Positions 54,277 to 64,000 of a DNA stretch of 64,000 nucleotides are shown here, piece after piece. The position numbers and the translations under genes are program-made. Numbering within the stretch: position 1 is the first letter of the stretch; each line of letters begins with the position of its first letter. A model generated the notes under the pieces. The model saw only the letters and a program-made list of their open reading frames with translations. It did no database searches and was not told where the DNA came from. Source of the DNA: Azospirillum sp. TSH100 (GTDB taxonomy: Bacteria; Pseudomonadota; Alphaproteobacteria; Azospirillales; Azospirillaceae); NCBI RefSeq assembly GCF_004923295.1, contig NZ_CP039634.1, forward strand, positions 1-64,000. Reading direction: 5' to 3'.

Positions 54277-57200
54277 TTACCCCACCGCCCCGAACCCGCC
54301 GCCGCCGGGCGTCTCGACCACCAGGGCGTCGCCCGGACGCATAGCGGTGCTGTCCTGAGAGGCCAGTTCCTGCACGCTGCCGTCGGTGCGCTGGACCCAG
54401 CTCCGGCCGACGGCACCATCGGCGCCGCCCTTCAGGCCGAAGGGAGCGACCTTGCGGTGGTTGGCGAGGATGGCGGCGGTCATCGGCTCCAGGAAGCGCA
54501 GGCGGCGGATGACCCCGTCGCCACCACGCCAGCGCCCTGCCCCGCCGGAGCCGCGGCGGATGCGGAAGCTCTCCACCAACACCGGGAAGCGCCATTCCAG
54601 CACCTCCGGGTCGGTCAGGCGCGAGTTGGTCATATGGGTCTGCACCGCGTCGGTGCCGTTGAAGCCGTTGCCGGCGCCCGAGCCGCCGCAGACCGTCTCG
54701 TAATACTGGTGCCACTCGTTGCCGAAGGTGGTGTTGTTCATCGTCCCCTGGGCCGAGGCCATCACCCCCAGCGCGCCGAACAGCGCATCGACGATGCACT
54801 GGCTGGTCTCCACATTGCCGGCCACCACCGCGGCGGGCGGGTTGGGCGACAGCATGGAGCCCGGCGGTATAACGATCTCGATCGGGCGCAGGCACCCCTC
54901 GTTCATCGGGATCTCGTCATCCACCAGACAGCGGAAGACATAGAGCACCGCCGCCCGGCAGACCGCCGAGGGGGCGTTGAAGTTGTTGGTCAGCTGCGAA
55001 CTGGTCCCCGAGAAATCGACGATCGCCGAGCGCGCGGTATGATCGATCGACACCCGCAGCTTGATGACCGCGCCATTGTCCAGCGTCACCGCGAAATCTC
55101 CGTCGCTCAGAACGCCGATGGCGCGGCGGACCTGCTCCTCGGCATTGTCCTGGACATGACGCATATAGGCGGTGACGGTGGGCAGGCCGTGCAGGCGGAC
55201 GACACGGTGCAACTCGCGGGTGCCCTGCTCGTTGGCGGCGACCTGCGCCTTGAGGTCGCCGATGTTCTGCGCCGGGTTGCGCGCGGGATATGGGCCGGAG
55301 CGCAGAAGCTCCAGCATGGCCTCCTCGCGGAACTGGCCGTTCTCGACCAGCGGCACGCAGTCCAGCAGCACGCCCTCGTCGGCGATGGTCTTGCTGTCCG
55401 GCGGCATCGAGCCGGGGGTGATGCCACCGACGTCGGCGTGATGCCCGCGCGAGGCGACGAAGAACAGCAGCTCCCTGCCCGCCTCGTCGAACACCGGCGA
55501 GACCACGGTGATGTCGGGCAGATGGGTGCCGCCATGATAAGGATCGTTCAGCGCGAAGCTCTCGCCGGCGGTGAAGGCGCCGCCGCGGCGCTGGATGATG
55601 GCGCGCACGCTCTCGCCCATCGATCCCAGATGGACCGGCATGTGCGGCGCGTTGGCGATCAGCCCGCCCTCGCGGTCGAACAGGGCGCAGGAGAAGTCGA
55701 GACGCTCCTTGATGTTCACCGAGCGGGCGGTCTTCTCCAGCGTCACGCCCATCCGTTCGGCGATGGACATGAACAGGTTGTTGAAGACCTCCAGCATCAC
55801 CGGGTCGACCTTCGCCCCGCCCTTGATGCCGGCGGCCTGACGCTGGGTCGCCGGTTCCAGCCGGGTCAGCACCAGATGGTTCTTGCGTGTGACCTCCGCC
55901 ATCCAGCCGGGCTCGACCACGGTGGTGGAGACGGCTTCGGCCAGGATCGCCGGGCCGACGACGCGGTTGCCGGGCTGAAGCTGGCGACGGTCGTAGAGCG
56001 GTGCCTCCCGGCGCTGGCCAGCGCTGTGGATGGCGACGGTGGCGAGCCGGCGCGGCAGTACGGCGGTGGTGGCGGGAAGCTCCGGATCCTCCAGAACGTC
56101 GGTCAGGCCGACCGCCTCCAGCGTCACCGATTCCACCTCCAGCGCGGTGCCGGGGGTGAGGAAGCCGTAGCGGCGGCGGTGGGCCTCCTCGAAGGCCTTG
56201 GTCATCGCCACCTTCGAGCCGAAGGCGACGGTCAGGGTGGTGTCGGAGCCGGCGGCCTTCAGATGGACGCGGCGGTTGATCGCCTGCCGGCCGGCATCGA
56301 CGCCCTGGCGGGTCAGCTCCGCCCGCCCCTCGGTCTCCAGATCGGTGAACAGCATGGTCAGCCGGTCGACCACGGCATCGCTCAGCGGGCCTTCCACCGC
56401 GCGTTCGCGGATGGCGACGGTGTCGGCCAGACCGATGCCATAGGCGGACAGCACGCCGGCCTGCGGATGCAGGAAGACCCGCGTCATGCCGAGCGCGTCG
56501 GCAACGGCGCAGACATGCTGGCCCGCCGCCCCGCCGAAGCCGTTCAGCGTGTAGCCGGTGACGTCATAACCGCGCTCGACGGAAATCTTCTTGATGGCGT
56601 TCGCCATGTTGTCGACGGCGATGCGCAGGAAGCCCTCTGCGACCTCCTGCGGACTCATCGTCGTGCCGAGCTTGGCGTTGACGGTGGCGGCCAGTTCGGT
56701 GAAGCGGGCCTTCACCACCTCGGCATCCAGCGGCTGGTCGCCGTTCGGGCCGAAGACATGCGGGAAGAAGCGCGGCTGGATCTTGCCGACCATCACGTTG
56801 CAGTCGGTGACGGTCAGCGGCCCGCCGCGGCGGTAGCAGGCAGGACCCGGATTGGCGCCGGCGCTGTCCGGCCCGACGCGGAAGCGGGTGCCGTCGAAGA
56901 CGCAGAGCGAACCGCCGCCGGCCGCCACCGTGTGGATGTGCATCATCGGCGCGCGCACCCGCACGCCGGCCACCACCGCGTCGAAGGCGCGCTCATACTC
57001 GCCGGCATAATGCGACACGTCGGTGGAGGTCCCGCCCATGTCGAAGCCGATGACCCGGTCGAAGCCGGCCATCCCGGCGGTGCGCACCGCACCCACCACG
57101 CCGCCGGCCGGACCGGACAGGATGGCGTCCTTGCCCTGGAAGCGGCGGGCGTCGGTCAGGCCGCCATTCGACTGCATGAACATCAGCGGCACCGGCGTGC

Positions 57201-57960
57201 CGTCGACGCTGAGGTCGTTGGCGACCCGGTCGACATAGCGGCGCAGCACCGGCGAGAGGTAGGCGTCGGCCACCGTGGTGTCGCCGCGGCCGACCAGCTT
57301 CATCAGCGGACTGACCAGATGGCTGACCGAGACCTGGGTGAAGCCGACGGCGCGGGCCAGCGAGGCGACCTGCCGTTCATGCTCCGGATAGCGATAGCCG
57401 TGCATCAGCGCGATGGCGGCGGCGCGGAAGCCCTGGCGATAGGCCTCCTCCAGTCCGCGGCGGACGGCATGCAGATCGACCGGCTTCAGCACCCGGCCAT
57501 CGGCCATCACCCGTTCCGGCACCTCCACCACATGGGAATAGAGCTGGTCGGGCAGATGGATGTGGCGGGCGAAGATCTTCGGGCGGGCCTGATGGCCGAT
57601 GCGCAGCTGGTCGCCCAGCCCTTCGGTGATCAGCAGGACGGTCGGCTCGCCCTTGCGTTCCAGCAGCGCGTTGGTGGCGACGGTGGTGCCCATCTTCACC
57701 ACCTCGACCGTGTCGGGCGGGATCGGCTGGCCGGGCTTCAGGCCGAGCAGCTCGCGGATGCCCTGGACGGCGGCGTCGGCATAACGCTCCGGATTGTCCG
57801 ACAGCAGCTTGTGGGTCGCGACCGACCCGTCGGGTCGGCGGCCGACGATGTCGGTGAAGGTGCCGCCGCGATCCACCCAGAACTGCCACCGGGCCGGCTT
57901 GGCTTCCGCCCCTACGGTCACCGCTCCTTTGGTCACCGCCGAGTTTCCCGTCTCACCCAT
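54277..57960 (-). CDS. 5-oxoprolinase/hydantoinase, fused A and B subunits
   Basis: The 1227-residue protein fuses a HyuA-like N-terminal half ([45 protein letters not shown]) with a HyuB-like C-terminal half from about residue 713 ([36 protein letters not shown]). The fused form is the eukaryote-like 5-oxoprolinase, which uses ATP to open 5-oxoproline to glutamate; hydantoin hydrolysis is the alternative. It stands alone, convergent to the AcoR-type activator. Confidence 0.92.
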   Translation of the reverse strand: MGETGNSAVTKGAVTVGAEAKPARWQFWVDRGGTFTDIVGRRPDGSVATHKLLSDNPERYADAAVQGIRELLGLKPGQPIPPDTVEVVKMGTTVATNALLERKGEPTVLLITEGLGDQLRIGHQARPKIFARHIHLPDQLYSHVVEVPERVMADGRVLKPVDLHAVRRGLEEAYRQGFRAAAIALMHGYRYPEHERQVASLARAVGFTQVSVSHLVSPLMKLVGRGDTTVADAYLSPVLRRYVDRVANDLSVDGTPVPLMFMQSNGGLTDARRFQGKDAILSGPAGGVVGAVRTAGMAGFDRVIGFDMGGTSTDVSHYAGEYERAFDAVVAGVRVRAPMMHIHTVAAGGGSLCVFDGTRFRVGPDSAGANPGPACYRRGGPLTVTDCNVMVGKIQPRFFPHVFGPNGDQPLDAEVVKARFTELAATVNAKLGTTMSPQEVAEGFLRIAVDNMANAIKKISVERGYDVTGYTLNGFGGAAGQHVCAVADALGMTRVFLHPQAGVLSAYGIGLADTVAIRERAVEGPLSDAVVDRLTMLFTDLETEGRAELTRQGVDAGRQAINRRVHLKAAGSDTTLTVAFGSKVAMTKAFEEAHRRRYGFLTPGTALEVESVTLEAVGLTDVLEDPELPATTAVLPRRLATVAIHSAGQRREAPLYDRRQLQPGNRVVGPAILAEAVSTTVVEPGWMAEVTRKNHLVLTRLEPATQRQAAGIKGGAKVDPVMLEVFNNLFMSIAERMGVTLEKTARSVNIKERLDFSCALFDREGGLIANAPHMPVHLGSMGESVRAIIQRRGGAFTAGESFALNDPYHGGTHLPDITVVSPVFDEAGRELLFFVASRGHHADVGGITPGSMPPDSKTIADEGVLLDCVPLVENGQFREEAMLELLRSGPYPARNPAQNIGDLKAQVAANEQGTRELHRVVRLHGLPTVTAYMRHVQDNAEEQVRRAIGVLSDGDFAVTLDNGAVIKLRVSIDHTARSAIVDFSGTSSQLTNNFNAPSAVCRAAVLYVFRCLVDDEIPMNEGCLRPIEIVIPPGSMLSPNPPAAVVAGNVETSQCIVDALFGALGVMASAQGTMNNTTFGNEWHQYYETVCGGSGAGNGFNGTDAVQTHMTNSRLTDPEVLEWRFPVLVESFRIRRGSGGAGRWRGGDGVIRRLRFLEPMTAAILANHRKVAPFGLKGGADGAVGRSWVQRTDGSVQELASQDSTAMRPGDALVVETPGGGGFGAVG

Positions 57961-58137
57961 CGTCGCACCCGCCGAATTCCATGCGCGGCAACCGCACCGC
58001 GCGTGGGCCGGAGTTTCGCGATCCGGCAGCGAATTTCAACAGCTTGAGTGGCAAGCCACCATCAGAAGAGACGGACGCGGCGGAAAGAACACAGGATCAC
58101 CGACGACCGGCCCGGCGAATGCCGCCGGAAGCGATCT

Positions 58138-58716
58138 TCAGGCGGCCAGCCGCTGCTGCTGGGTGGACAGGCGGGTCAGGATGGCGTTGCCCGACAGGAT
58201 GCTGTTGAAGGCGCCGGTGCCGTCCTCCAGCGCTTCCAGCGCGAGCGAGAACTGGTTGGGTGGCGGCAGCTCGAACATCGAGGTGATCTCGCCGCCGTCC
58301 AGCGCCAGCAGGCCGCCGAACCGGCGGGCCAGCGCGCGCATGCGGATATTCTCGGGCAGGCACATCATGTGGACGTGGCGGATGCCGCGGTTGCGGGCGA
58401 CGGTCAGGACGCGGCGGACCAGCGTGCTGCCGACGCCCTTGCCCTGCAATGTCGATTCGATGCTGATGCCGAATTCCGCCTGCTCCGGCCAGAGCATGCG
58501 GTCGCCGCACAGTTCGATGGCGCCACGCAGCACCCCATCCTCGAAAGCGCCGAGAATGACGGTCCGGCCCCAGTCGATGGCCGCACAATGACGCTCCACC
58601 GCCTCGTCCGACAGGGTGCCAGTGAAACGGGCATAGCGGTCCGCATGGTCGAGGCGGAGAAGATGCGCCCGGTACTGGGGCAACTCGGTCGGCATGATCT
58701 TGCGGATGACAGGCAT
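58138..58716 (-). CDS. GNAT-family N-acetyltransferase
   Basis: The 192-residue protein has the GNAT acetyl-CoA site in ISIESTLQGKGVGSTLVRRVL, preceded by beta strands (ILGAFEDGVLRGAIELCGDRM). The C-terminus is variable. Substrate unknown. Start at MPVIRKIMPTEL (58716); an in-frame ATG at 58752 would add 12 residues. It is divergent from the djlA-like gene. Confidence 0.85.
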   Translation of the reverse strand: MPVIRKIMPTELPQYRAHLLRLDHADRYARFTGTLSDEAVERHCAAIDWGRTVILGAFEDGVLRGAIELCGDRMLWPEQAEFGISIESTLQGKGVGSTLVRRVLTVARNRGIRHVHMMCLPENIRMRALARRFGGLLALDGGEITSMFELPPPNQFSLALEALEDGTGAFNSILSGNAILTRLSTQQQRLAA

Positions 58717-58837
58717 GGCTCTGCTCACGGTTCTCGAAATCCGAAAACGCATTCATGCAGAACGTTTTCCCCAGACCCAGGCGGCGCCGTCGGCAGCCAC
58801 CGTCTTTATCAAGGTCGGCGCTCTCTCCGGCGCCCTT

Positions 58838-58852
58838 TGTTGCATTGCAACA
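58838..58852. promoter_or_regulatory. perfect palindrome in the GNAT/djlA divergent gap
   Basis: TGTTGCA (58838-58844), one T, then TGCAACA (58846-58852) is a perfect 15-base odd palindrome in the 287-bp divergent region. It looks like a dimeric regulator operator. No regulator gene is adjacent. Confidence 0.45.
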
Positions 58853-59003
58853 TGGCGTGCCCCGCGGGATTCGCAAGCGCTTATTAGAACTTCGCGATAC
58901 GAACAATGCTGGCCTGTTGCCGCCCCGCCACAGTTGGCCCGCTCCCTCCCGGTCGCTATGCTGCACTCGCGGGTGGGGGCCTCGCGGATGAAAAGGGCGT
59001 GAC

Positions 59004-59786
59004 ATGAGCATTTGGGGCAAGATCCTGGGCGGCGCGGCCGGCCTGTTCACCGGCGGGCCGCTCGGCGCCCTGCTGGGCGGTCTGGCCGGGCATGCGGTCG
59101 ACCTGTGGTCGCCCTGCGGCGCGGGCGATCAGCCGCGCCGCGGCATGAGCGACGCCGACGCCGACGCCGCCAAGCAGTCCGTCGCCTTCACCATCGGCGT
59201 CATCGCGCTGGCCGCCAAGATGGCGCGGGCCGACGGCGTGGTGAAGCGGGTGGAGGTCGATACCTTCAAGCGGCTGTTCCGCGTCCCGCCGGAGGAGTTG
59301 GACAATGTCGGCCGCGTCTTCGACCTCGCCCGCCGCGACACCCGTGGATTCGAGGAGTATGCCCGCCAGATCGCCAAGCTGTTCGAGGACAGACATGCGG
59401 TGCTGGAGGAACTGCTCGACAGCCTGCTGATGATCGCCGAGGCCGATGACGAGCTGCACGAAACCGAGGTGGAGTATCTGCGCGCCGTCGCCGTGATCTT
59501 CGGCTTCGACGAGGCCGATTTCCGTCGCATCGTCGCCGGGCACCATCTGGCCGGCACCCCGACGGAGACCGATCCCTATGCCGTGCTGGGCGTTCCGCGT
59601 CAGGCCGGTGACGACACGGTTAAGGCGGCACACCGGGCGCTGGTGCGTGAACACCACCCCGACCGGTTGATCGCCCAGGGAATGCCGCAGGAATTCATCG
59701 ATCTGGCAACCCACAAACTCTCACTGATCAACGCCGCCTACGACCGCATCCGCCGCGAACGGCAGGGAACCGCCGCCCTGTCCTGA
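59004..59786 (+). CDS. DjlA-type TerB/J-domain protein
   Basis: The 260-residue protein starts with a Gly-rich hydrophobic segment (residues 1-35), has a TerB-like helical middle (about 55-160) and a C-terminal J domain with an intact HPD (H218-P219-D220). It resembles DjlA, a membrane-anchored co-chaperone that stimulates DnaK. The anchor here is weaker than in E. coli. It shows that a normal J domain with HPD occurs in this genome, in contrast to the HscB-like protein. Confidence 0.88.
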   Translation: MSIWGKILGGAAGLFTGGPLGALLGGLAGHAVDLWSPCGAGDQPRRGMSDADADAAKQSVAFTIGVIALAAKMARADGVVKRVEVDTFKRLFRVPPEELDNVGRVFDLARRDTRGFEEYARQIAKLFEDRHAVLEELLDSLLMIAEADDELHETEVEYLRAVAVIFGFDEADFRRIVAGHHLAGTPTETDPYAVLGVPRQAGDDTVKAAHRALVREHHPDRLIAQGMPQEFIDLATHKLSLINAAYDRIRRERQGTAALS

Positions 59787-59901
59787 CCTGTTGCGATTCG
59801 TCACCGCTTTTGCTGATTTGAAATTGTTTTGGCGTATTGTTTATCCCGTTTCCTGACGTATCGTCCCTGATGGGGCGGGCGGCCGGTTGCCCGCGTGCTT
59901 T

Positions 59902-59911
59902 GGGGGGGGGG
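59902..59911 (+). repeat. G10 homopolymer tract before a membrane-protein gene
   Basis: Ten G residues run from 59902 to 59911, ending 10 bases before the ATG at 59922. It covers the ribosome-binding region, so its length could alter translation; slippage at such tracts is a known phase-variation mechanism. Confidence 0.6.
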
Positions 59912-59921
59912 CGACAGGACG

Positions 59922-61064
59922 ATGCGACGCACGATCATCCGGACGATCTTCGCTGCGGTATTGGGAACAACGCTTGCCGCAGGTTGCGGCGCACAGGCGC
60001 AAGTCGGGGCGCAGATGATGACCGGCGACACCGCAGTGATGCTGGGCCAACCGCTGACGCTGAACCTGGGGACGCCACCGGCCGGCACCGACTGCACCAC
60101 CCAGGCGACGGCCCTGAATGCGCAAGGGCTGGTGCTGGTCGCCAACGGCCAGACGATTCCGGGGGCGAACGCCAGCTTCGGCTGCTCCGCCAAGGGCGAA
60201 CTGGTCGGCACCGCCTCCACCTCCATCGCCGGCAACGGCGACGATGCGGCAAGACGGCGCGCCGCCTGGCAGACCGCCTTCAGCGGCTTCTTCAGCCTTG
60301 CCGGGACCAAGACCCTGCCGGTCGCCTTCGGCCCGCCGACCGGCGGCATGACCACCGCGCCAAAGATGGTCTCCATCCAGGGCGCCAGCGAGCGCGACCT
60401 GGGGCTGGCCGCGCTGTGGTTCACCCTGGTGGCGGTCGTGTTCCTGTTCGCCTTTTTCCGCCATTTCGGGCGCACCGACGCCATTACCCCGATCGCCGGC
60501 GTGCCGATGCCGGCCAACTACCGGGCGCCCTACAGCCTCGCCCGCTTCCAGCTTCTGTGGTGGAGCGGGATCGTCACCGCCTCCTACGTCGCCATCCTGA
60601 CCATCACCGGCTCGATGGACACCATCACCAGCGGCACCATGGCGCTGATGGGGATCGTCGGCGGCACCTCAGTCCTGGCCGCCTTCCAGGACCGCCGGCC
60701 GAGCGACGACCAGACCCGCCGCCAGCAGCACGCCGCTCTCTACATCGCCGCCGCGGCGGCCAACCCGCCCGACCAGATGGCGATGGCCGCCAGCCTGGCC
60801 GAGGTCTACCCGCCCACCCAGGGGCTGTTGCCCGACCTGCTGAGCGATGCCGCCGGCTACAACATCCACCGCCTGCAACTGCTGGCCTGGACCGGCGTGT
60901 TGGGCATCACCTTCCTCTACGAGGTCACACGCACCCTGGGCATGCCGGAGCTGTCGGCCAACCTGCTGGCCCTGACCGGCATCAGCAACGGCACCTATTT
61001 CGGCTTCAAGATGCAGGAACAGCAGGTGCCGGCGCCGACCGGCGTCCCGCAAGCGGCCGGTTGA
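59922..61064 (+). CDS. hypothetical multi-pass membrane protein
   Basis: The 380-residue protein begins with a signal-like segment ending in LAAGC (Cys at residue 22, a possible weak lipobox). A secreted-like domain with two Cys (near 45 and 75) follows, then about five hydrophobic segments: LGLAALWFTLVAVVFLFAFF, LLWWSGIVTASYVAIL, a GIVGGTSVLAAF segment and LLAWTGVLGITFLYEV. I do not recognise the family. The upstream G10 tract could control its level. It ends at an intrinsic terminator. Confidence 0.65.
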   Translation: MRRTIIRTIFAAVLGTTLAAGCGAQAQVGAQMMTGDTAVMLGQPLTLNLGTPPAGTDCTTQATALNAQGLVLVANGQTIPGANASFGCSAKGELVGTASTSIAGNGDDAARRRAAWQTAFSGFFSLAGTKTLPVAFGPPTGGMTTAPKMVSIQGASERDLGLAALWFTLVAVVFLFAFFRHFGRTDAITPIAGVPMPANYRAPYSLARFQLLWWSGIVTASYVAILTITGSMDTITSGTMALMGIVGGTSVLAAFQDRRPSDDQTRRQQHAALYIAAAAANPPDQMAMAASLAEVYPPTQGLLPDLLSDAAGYNIHRLQLLAWTGVLGITFLYEVTRTLGMPELSANLLALTGISNGTYFGFKMQEQQVPAPTGVPQAAG

Positions 61065-61080
61065 ACGCAAGGGGCCTTCC

Positions 61081-61108
61081 GGCGGGCGCAACCCGCCCAA
61101 CCGTTTTT
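61081..61108 (+). terminator. intrinsic terminator after the membrane-protein gene
   Basis: GGCGGG (61081-61086) pairs with CCCGCC (61092-61097) around CGCAA, followed after a short gap by TTTTT (61104-61108). Confidence 0.65.
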
Positions 61109-61181
61109 CCCGGTCGCGGTGGAGGGGGGCGGCGCGCTATAACCCTCCCCTTCCCTCGATTTTCCGGCGCACGAACGGTCC

Positions 61182-63014
61182 ATGGCTCCTCCCGCACCCA
61201 TCACGGCGCTCCAGGGCGTCTCCGTCACCTTCGGCGGCCGTCCGCTGTTCGACGGCATCGACCTGTCCATAGGCCGCGGCGACCGCGCCTGTCTGGTCGG
61301 GCGCAACGGGTCGGGCAAGTCGACGCTGATGAAGGTGCTGGCCGGGATGATCCTCCCCGACGCCGGCACCGTCTTCGTCCAGCCGGGTGCCCGCCTCGCC
61401 TATCTGCCGCAGGAGCCGGACTTCACCGGCTGCGCCACCGTCCATGACTATGTCGTGCAGGGCCTGCCCGCCGACGAGCAGGACGAGGCGCACCGGGTCG
61501 ACGCCGTGCTCGACCGGCTGCAAGTGGACGGCAACCTCGATCCGCGCACCCTGTCGGGCGGCGAATCGCGCCGCACGGCGCTGGCCCGCACACTGGTCGG
61601 CAACCCCGACGTCATGCTGCTGGACGAGCCGACCAACCATCTCGACCTGCCCACCATCGAGTGGCTGGAAGAGGAACTGCTTGCCTTCCGTGGCGGTCTG
61701 CTGCTGATCAGCCACGACCGCGCCTTCCTGAACCGGCTGGCCAAGCGCACACTGTGGCTCGACCGCGGCACGGTGCGCGCCACCGACCGCGGCTTCGCCG
61801 AGTTCGAGACCTGGCAGGCCGAAGTGTTCGAGGCGGAGGAGGCCGCGGCCCACAAGCTGGACCGCAAGATCGAAAGCGAGATGAAGTGGCTGCGCGAGGG
61901 CATCTCCGCCCGGCGCACCCGCAACATGGGGCGCGTCCGCAACCTGCTGGACCTGCGCGCCGGCCGGGCCGAGCAGATCAAGGGCGGCCAGCAGGCCAAG
62001 CTCGCCATTGCCGAGGCCGAGCGTGGCGGCCGGCTGGTGATCGAGGCGACCGGCATCTCCAAGGGCTTCGACACGCCCGAGGGCCGCAAGACGATCGTCA
62101 GGAACTTCTCCACCCGCATCCTGCGCGGCGACCGCGTGGGCCTGATCGGGCCGAATGGCGCCGGCAAATCCACCCTGCTGAAGATGCTGACCGGCCAGCT
62201 CGATCCGGACGAGGGCACGGTGAAACTGGGCACCAGCCTCGACACCGCCTATTTCGACCAGCGGCGCGAAGGGCTGGATCCGGAGGACACCATCCGCAAG
62301 GTGCTGTGCCCCTTCGGCGGCGACGCGGTGGTGGTGAACGGCGTGTCGCGCCATGTCGCCGGCTATATGAAGGACTTCCTGTTCGACACAAGGCAGCTGG
62401 ACAGCCCGGTGAAGGCGCTGTCGGGCGGCGAGCGCAACCGGCTGCTGCTGGCCCGGCTATTCGCCAAGCCCAGCAACCTGATGATCCTCGACGAGCCGAC
62501 CAACGACCTCGACATGGACACGCTGGATTTGCTGGAAGACGTGCTGGGCGACTATCAGGGCACGCTGCTGCTGGTCAGCCACGACCGCGATTTCCTCGAT
62601 CGGCTGGTGACCGGCACCATCGCGCTGGAGGGCGACGGCACCGCCACCGAATATGCCGGCGGCTATTCCGACTATCTGGTGCAGCGCCCGGCCAAGGCGG
62701 CTCCCGCCGCTGCCGCCGCCAAGCCGAAGCCGGCCGCACAGGCGCCGGCCGCAGCGGCCAAGCCGCGCGGCAAGCTGAGCTACAAGGACCAGCGCGAACT
62801 GGACGAGCTGCCGGCTCGCATGGACACGCTGGGCACAGAGATCGCCAAGCTGGAAAAGGCGCTGGCCGACCCCGACCTGTTCAGCCGCGATCCTGCCAAG
62901 TTCCAGAAGACCAGCGAGCAGCTGCACGCCAAGCAGGCCGCGCTCGCCGCGGCGGAGGAGCGCTGGCTGGAGCTTGAGGCGATGCGCGAGGAGTTGGAAG
63001 GCGGGCGGGCATGA
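61182..63014 (+). CDS. uup: ABC-F protein Uup
   Basis: The 610-residue protein has two ABC ATPase domains and no membrane part: GRNGSGKST and LSGGESRR in the first, GPNGAGKST and LSGGERNR in the second, with LLDEPTNHLD and ILDEPTNDLD Walker B motifs. The linker and a C-terminal coiled coil (about 535-605) are typical of Uup. ABC-F proteins act on the ribosome; Uup also influences transposon excision in E. coli. It overlaps the next gene by four bases (ATGA). Confidence 0.93.
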   Translation: MAPPAPITALQGVSVTFGGRPLFDGIDLSIGRGDRACLVGRNGSGKSTLMKVLAGMILPDAGTVFVQPGARLAYLPQEPDFTGCATVHDYVVQGLPADEQDEAHRVDAVLDRLQVDGNLDPRTLSGGESRRTALARTLVGNPDVMLLDEPTNHLDLPTIEWLEEELLAFRGGLLLISHDRAFLNRLAKRTLWLDRGTVRATDRGFAEFETWQAEVFEAEEAAAHKLDRKIESEMKWLREGISARRTRNMGRVRNLLDLRAGRAEQIKGGQQAKLAIAEAERGGRLVIEATGISKGFDTPEGRKTIVRNFSTRILRGDRVGLIGPNGAGKSTLLKMLTGQLDPDEGTVKLGTSLDTAYFDQRREGLDPEDTIRKVLCPFGGDAVVVNGVSRHVAGYMKDFLFDTRQLDSPVKALSGGERNRLLLARLFAKPSNLMILDEPTNDLDMDTLDLLEDVLGDYQGTLLLVSHDRDFLDRLVTGTIALEGDGTATEYAGGYSDYLVQRPAKAAPAAAAAKPKPAAQAPAAAAKPRGKLSYKDQRELDELPARMDTLGTEIAKLEKALADPDLFSRDPAKFQKTSEQLHAKQAALAAAEERWLELEAMREELEGGRA

Positions 63015-63889
63015 GCTTTGCCCACACGCTCCAGGCTCTGGTGGTGATGGCGCTGTGGGGGCTGAATTTCGTGGTGGCGAAATGGGCGCTGGCTGAATTT
63101 CCCCCCCTGTTCGTCATGTTCCTGCGCTTCGCCCTGGTGGCGGTGCTGATCGTCCCCTTCTTCCGCGTGCCGCGCGACAAGCTGTGGAAGATCGCGCTGC
63201 TGTCGGTGACGCTGGGCAGCATCCATTTCCCGATGATGTTCAGCGGGCTGAAGGGAATCGATGCCGCCACCGCCTCGCTTGCGGCACAGGTGCAGGTGCC
63301 CTTCTCCTCCCTGCTGGCGGCGCTGGTGTTCAAGGACAAGCTGGGCTGGCGCCGCGCCATCGGCATGGCCGCCGCCTTCGCCGGCGTCGCGGTGATCGCC
63401 GGAGAGCCACGGCTGGGCGAATCGCTCCATTCGCTGCTGCTGATCCTGGCGGCCAGCTTCGCGTTCGCGGTGGCGAGCGTGCAGATGAAGCTGATCGGCG
63501 CGGTGAACGGCTTCGCCGTCAACGGCTGGATGGCGCTGTTCGCGATGCCCCAGCTGCTGGGCCTGTCGCTGCTGACGGAGCATGGGCAGTTGGCGGCGCT
63601 GGCCAATTCCACATGGGTCGGCTGGGCGTCCATCGTCTATATGGCGGTCGCGGTCACCATCATCGCGTATGGTCTGTGGTATCCGCTGCTGGGGCGCTAT
63701 TCCGTCAACCAGACCATGCCCTATCTGCTGACGGTGCCGGTCTTCGGTGTCGCCTCCGGTGTGCTGCTGATGGGTGATCCGGTGACGGTGAACCTCGGCA
63801 TCGGTGGGCTGCTCACCATCGGTGGCGTCGCGGTGATCGTCCGGCGCGGGCCGAAGGCGGTCAACCAGACGGTCACGAATCCGACCTGA
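63011..63889 (+). CDS. EamA-family drug/metabolite transporter
   Basis: The 292-residue protein has ten predicted membrane segments in the two EamA repeats (ALWGLNFVVAKWALAEF at the start and LLTVPVFGVASGVLLMGDPV near the end). It should export or import a small metabolite such as an amino acid; substrate unknown. Its ATG overlaps the uup stop, so the two are translationally coupled. Confidence 0.88.
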   Translation: MSFAHTLQALVVMALWGLNFVVAKWALAEFPPLFVMFLRFALVAVLIVPFFRVPRDKLWKIALLSVTLGSIHFPMMFSGLKGIDAATASLAAQVQVPFSSLLAALVFKDKLGWRRAIGMAAAFAGVAVIAGEPRLGESLHSLLLILAASFAFAVASVQMKLIGAVNGFAVNGWMALFAMPQLLGLSLLTEHGQLAALANSTWVGWASIVYMAVAVTIIAYGLWYPLLGRYSVNQTMPYLLTVPVFGVASGVLLMGDPVTVNLGIGGLLTIGGVAVIVRRGPKAVNQTVTNPT

Positions 63890-63914
63890 CCGCCTGACCT
63901 GATAAGATGCCGAC

Positions 63915-64000
63915 ATGAGCAGTTTCCGCCGGATCGACCTTCCCTCTCCCAACCACGGCCCGCGGGCAGAGGGCACGCGGGTGGACCTGCTGATCCTGCA
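63915..64000 (+). CDS. partial N-acetylmuramoyl-L-alanine amidase, N-terminus
   Basis: The 28 visible residues, MSSFRRIDLPSPNHGPRAEG then TRVDLLILH, match the start of AmpD/AmiD-type amidases, where a PSPNxxxRP motif precedes the VDxLVLHYTGM zinc region. The rest lies beyond the right edge. It follows the EamA gene by 25 bp on the same strand. Confidence 0.7.
   Translation, partial: MSSFRRIDLPSPNHGPRAEGTRVDLLIL

Noticed and set aside
54457..58047. A 1196-residue open frame opposite 5-oxoprolinase
   Set aside because: It mirrors the real gene at high GC, is His/Arg/Gln-rich and has no domain signal.
1..64000. CRISPR arrays, insertion sequences, prophage or integrase genes
   Set aside because: No regularly spaced repeats, transposase or phage structural motifs were seen on either strand.

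Overview
The window is 64 kb of very GC-rich bacterial chromosome with housekeeping content. Gene repertoire and protein style point to a Rhodospirillales alphaproteobacterium, most likely an Azospirillum-like organism. The clues are an NDUFA12-type complex I accessory protein, MlaD and DUF2155 clustered together, an IscR-type Rrf2 regulator, a perfect CtrA box, several c-di-GMP proteins, a soluble chemoreceptor and a fused 5-oxoprolinase. This assignment is inference; no 16S gene is present. There is no rRNA operon, phage, insertion sequence or CRISPR array. One tRNA gene, tRNA-Met(CAT), is present.

Layout. 1-4.5 kb: a partial minus-strand gene, two hypotheticals (one with spaced S-G-D motifs), a YccF membrane protein, a DUF3095 protein. 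4.6-6.5 kb: endonuclease-type mutL. 6.6-10.9 kb: two small redox-stress cassettes, each with its own regulator (a GlxA-type AraC regulator facing hydrolase-azoreductase-YciI, and an HxlR regulator facing an NAD(P)-binding oxidoreductase). 10.9-15.3 kb: an alpha-glucan/trehalose enzyme, an oxalate/formate-type MFS carrier and a 724-bp non-coding island. 15.3-17.7 kb: rsmD-rluB and divergent tadA. 17.9-25.9 kb: a tandem-PAS chemoreceptor, two related secreted proteins, purD, xseA, a HEPN-MNT pair, pyrC. 26-30.6 kb: hisS and a bifunctional penicillin-binding protein behind a CtrA box. 30.8-33.2 kb: a leaderless subtilase followed by a small protein resembling its propeptide region. 33.4-38.8 kb: rplY-pth-ychF, a Na/Pi cotransporter, an EAL phosphodiesterase. 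38.8-45.4 kb: Nudix, Fe-ADH, MFS, ndufa12, mlaD, lipoprotein, DUF2155, alpha/beta hydrolase. 45.7-51 kb: cysE-iscR-cysteine desulfurase-hscB-like-fdx-mnmA-tRNA, a sulfur-trafficking run in which iscU, iscA and hscA are absent. 51-58 kb: a REC-GGDEF cyclase, an AcoR-type sigma-54 activator, 5-oxoprolinase. 58-64 kb: GNAT, DjlA, a membrane protein behind a G10 tract, Uup, an EamA transporter and the start of an amidase.

How the genes fit together: the 45.7-50.8 kb run supplies cysteine (CysE), senses Fe-S status (IscR), mobilises sulfur (desulfurase), carries Fe-S assembly accessories (HscB-like, ferredoxin) and uses sulfur for tRNA thiolation (MnmA). The best candidates for undescribed biology are the subtilase with its stand-alone prodomain-like partner, the J-protein-like HscB that lacks the HPD motif, the paired secreted paralogues, the S-G-D repeat protein, the possible phase-variable G tract and a candidate small RNA in the 14.5-15.3 kb island. 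All functional statements come from reading motifs by eye; no database search was run.
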